The notes beneath the pieces are model-generated. The model searched no databases, was not told the DNA's origin, and worked only from the letters and a program-made list of their open reading frames with translations. The translations under genes were made by a program, and so were the position numbers. A stretch of DNA of 5,765 nt from Desulfococcus sp. Its GTDB lineage: Bacteria; Desulfobacterota; Desulfobacteria; Desulfobacterales; Desulfosalsimonadaceae. Below, one piece after another: positions 4,680 through 5,765 of the stretch (positions within the stretch are counted from its first letter, which is position 1; each line of letters starts with the position of its first letter). The DNA is taken from NCBI GenBank assembly GCA_024641805.1, contig JAHECJ010000166.1, positions 1-5,765 on the forward strand. Direction: 5' to 3'.

Positions 4680-5765
4680 TCACGGTTCGAGCCGTGCGCC
4701 GAATTCTTCGGGAGTGCCGGCCGGGAGTGCGCATGTGCCTTTTTCACAGACATAGGCGGTGGCCCGGTTGTTTAAAGCGGTTTTCTCACCCATCAGCGGA
4801 ATAATTTCCGCATGCTCGGAAACCTTTGATTCATCGGCCACCACTAAAATCCGGTTGGGGATGAAGCGGTGCGTGAAAACTTCCAGAAGAGACTCCCCGG
4901 CTTCCGGTTTTCCGGCCGGGGTGACGACGATAATCTCCTTGGGCGTATCCAGAAAATAATCAATGGCCAGGAGCATCTCGGACATGGCGGCCGGGTTATC
5001 GCGCAGCCGGTCAGAAAAGGCTTTGAGGATTTTTTTCGCCCGTTCCCGGTAGCGATAGTCTGTGGTGAAAGAATGCATCCGCAGCAGGTTTAATGCGGCA
5101 ACTGTGTTACCGGAGGGGATGGCGCTGTCATAGTAGGGTTTTTCACGGGCGATCAGGGCTTCATGGTCAGAACTTGTCATGAAGAAACCGCCGGTTTTCG
5201 AGTCCTCGTAAAATGTTTTCAGCACATCATCGAGTTCCAGCGCTTTTTCCAGCCAGCCGATATCATGGTCCGCTTCATAAAGGTCCATTAAAGCTGCAAT
5301 GAAAAACGCGTAATCTTCTAAGTAGGCATTGTGCCGGGCCTGGTTGTCTTTGTAACTTCGGTAGAGCCGGTTGTTTTCATATAAATGATTCAGGATAAAG
5401 CGGGCAGCCGCAGCCGCCTGGTCAATATGGTTTTGATTATTAAACGCTAATCCTGCACGGGCATACGCGGAAATCATCAGCGCATTCCACGAGGTCAGGA
5501 TTTTCTCATCCCGCAGGGGAGCCGGTCGGTTGTTTCTCGCTTTATATAGGCGATCTTTAGATTCCTCGATAATACGGGTCAGTTCTTCTTCTGAAATCTG
5601 TAACCCGGCGGCGGTTTCTTGCCGGCTTTTTTCCGTATGCAAAATATGGCGGCCTTCAAAATTAGGCGTTCGGCCAACGAAATAATATTTTTTAATAATT
5701 TCGGCTCGGTCTTTACCTAAAACACTTTCCAGTTCTTCGGGCGTCCAGGTAAAAAACCAGCCTTC
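4680..5765 (-). CDS. YyaL/DUF255 (SSP411-type) thioredoxin-domain protein, C-terminal part (5' end outside window)
   Basis: The minus-strand frame is open from the window edge (5765) to TGA at 4682-4680 and gives 361 residues without a start. A TTG at 5642-5640 is an internal leucine, because conserved family sequence continues upstream (WFFTWTPEELESVLG and NFEGRHILH at visible residues 3-17 and 35-43). Further conserved blocks are ILTSWNALMISAYARAG (89-105), AYLEDYAFFIAALMDLYE (147-164), DSAIPSGNTVAALNLLR (213-229) and the cysteine-containing YVCEKGTCALP near the C-terminus (338-348). This matches the (alpha/alpha)6-barrel part of the family, related in fold to N-acylglucosamine 2-epimerases. 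Full-length members are about 600-700 residues with an N-terminal thioredoxin-like domain, which must lie beyond the window. The biochemical role of the family is poorly established. The gene converges on the flavin reductase gene and is a separate unit. Confidence 0.92.
   Translation of the reverse strand, partial: EGWFFTWTPEELESVLGKDRAEIIKKYYFVGRTPNFEGRHILHTEKSRQETAAGLQISEEELTRIIEESKDRLYKARNNRPAPLRDEKILTSWNALMISAYARAGLAFNNQNHIDQAAAAARFILNHLYENNRLYRSYKDNQARHNAYLEDYAFFIAALMDLYEADHDIGWLEKALELDDVLKTFYEDSKTGGFFMTSSDHEALIAREKPYYDSAIPSGNTVAALNLLRMHSFTTDYRYRERAKKILKAFSDRLRDNPAAMSEMLLAIDYFLDTPKEIIVVTPAGKPEAGESLLEVFTHRFIPNRILVVADESKVSEHAEIIPLMGEKTALNNRATAYVCEKGTCALPAGTPEEFGARLEP

Noticed and set aside
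5640..5642. TTG as the start codon of the YyaL-like gene
   Set aside because: Conserved family sequence continues upstream in the same frame to the window edge, so this TTG is an internal leucine.

Overview
The window is 5765 bases of moderately GC-rich bacterial DNA with AT-rich gaps between genes. It looks like a Gram-negative chromosome: it holds an outer-membrane efflux protein, a periplasmic adaptor and a MacB-type ABC transporter in a row. The gene set and codon use, the flavoredoxin-like flavin reductase and a dispersed 'GTCATTGCGA...GAAGCAATCTC' palindromic repeat fit a Desulfobacterota (deltaproteobacterial) genome best. That assignment is an inference and no marker gene in the window proves it.

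Layout. Bases 1-221 are the 3' end of a TolC/NodT-type outer-membrane channel gene. A 206-base gap follows, with short direct repeats, a candidate sigma70 promoter and a small hairpin. Then come a MacA-like membrane-fusion protein (428-1714), a MacB/LolD-type ATPase (1711-2472, overlapping the previous gene by four bases), a 127-base AT-rich spacer with a perfect hairpin next to the ribosome binding site of the next gene, and a MacB-type permease (2600-3811). A flavin reductase-domain protein (3843-4475) lies 31 bases downstream on the same strand. A 204-base gap at a convergent junction carries a 73-base imperfect palindromic repeat. The window ends inside a minus-strand gene for a YyaL/DUF255-type protein (4680-5765, 5' end missing).

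How the genes work together. The first four genes supply every part of a tripartite MacAB-TolC-like exporter: ATPase plus permease in the inner membrane, adaptor across the periplasm, and channel in the outer membrane. The ATPase and permease, fused in the classic E. coli MacB, are separate genes here. The substrate cannot be read from the sequence; macrolides, peptides, lipids or a secreted metabolite are all possible. The flavin reductase may be co-transcribed but has no evident link to export. The YyaL-like gene is an independent convergent unit.

I found no strong sign of an undescribed system. The most unusual signals are the hairpin and direct-repeat arrangement in front of the permease gene, the possible internal promoter before the adaptor gene, and the dispersed repeat at the convergent junction.
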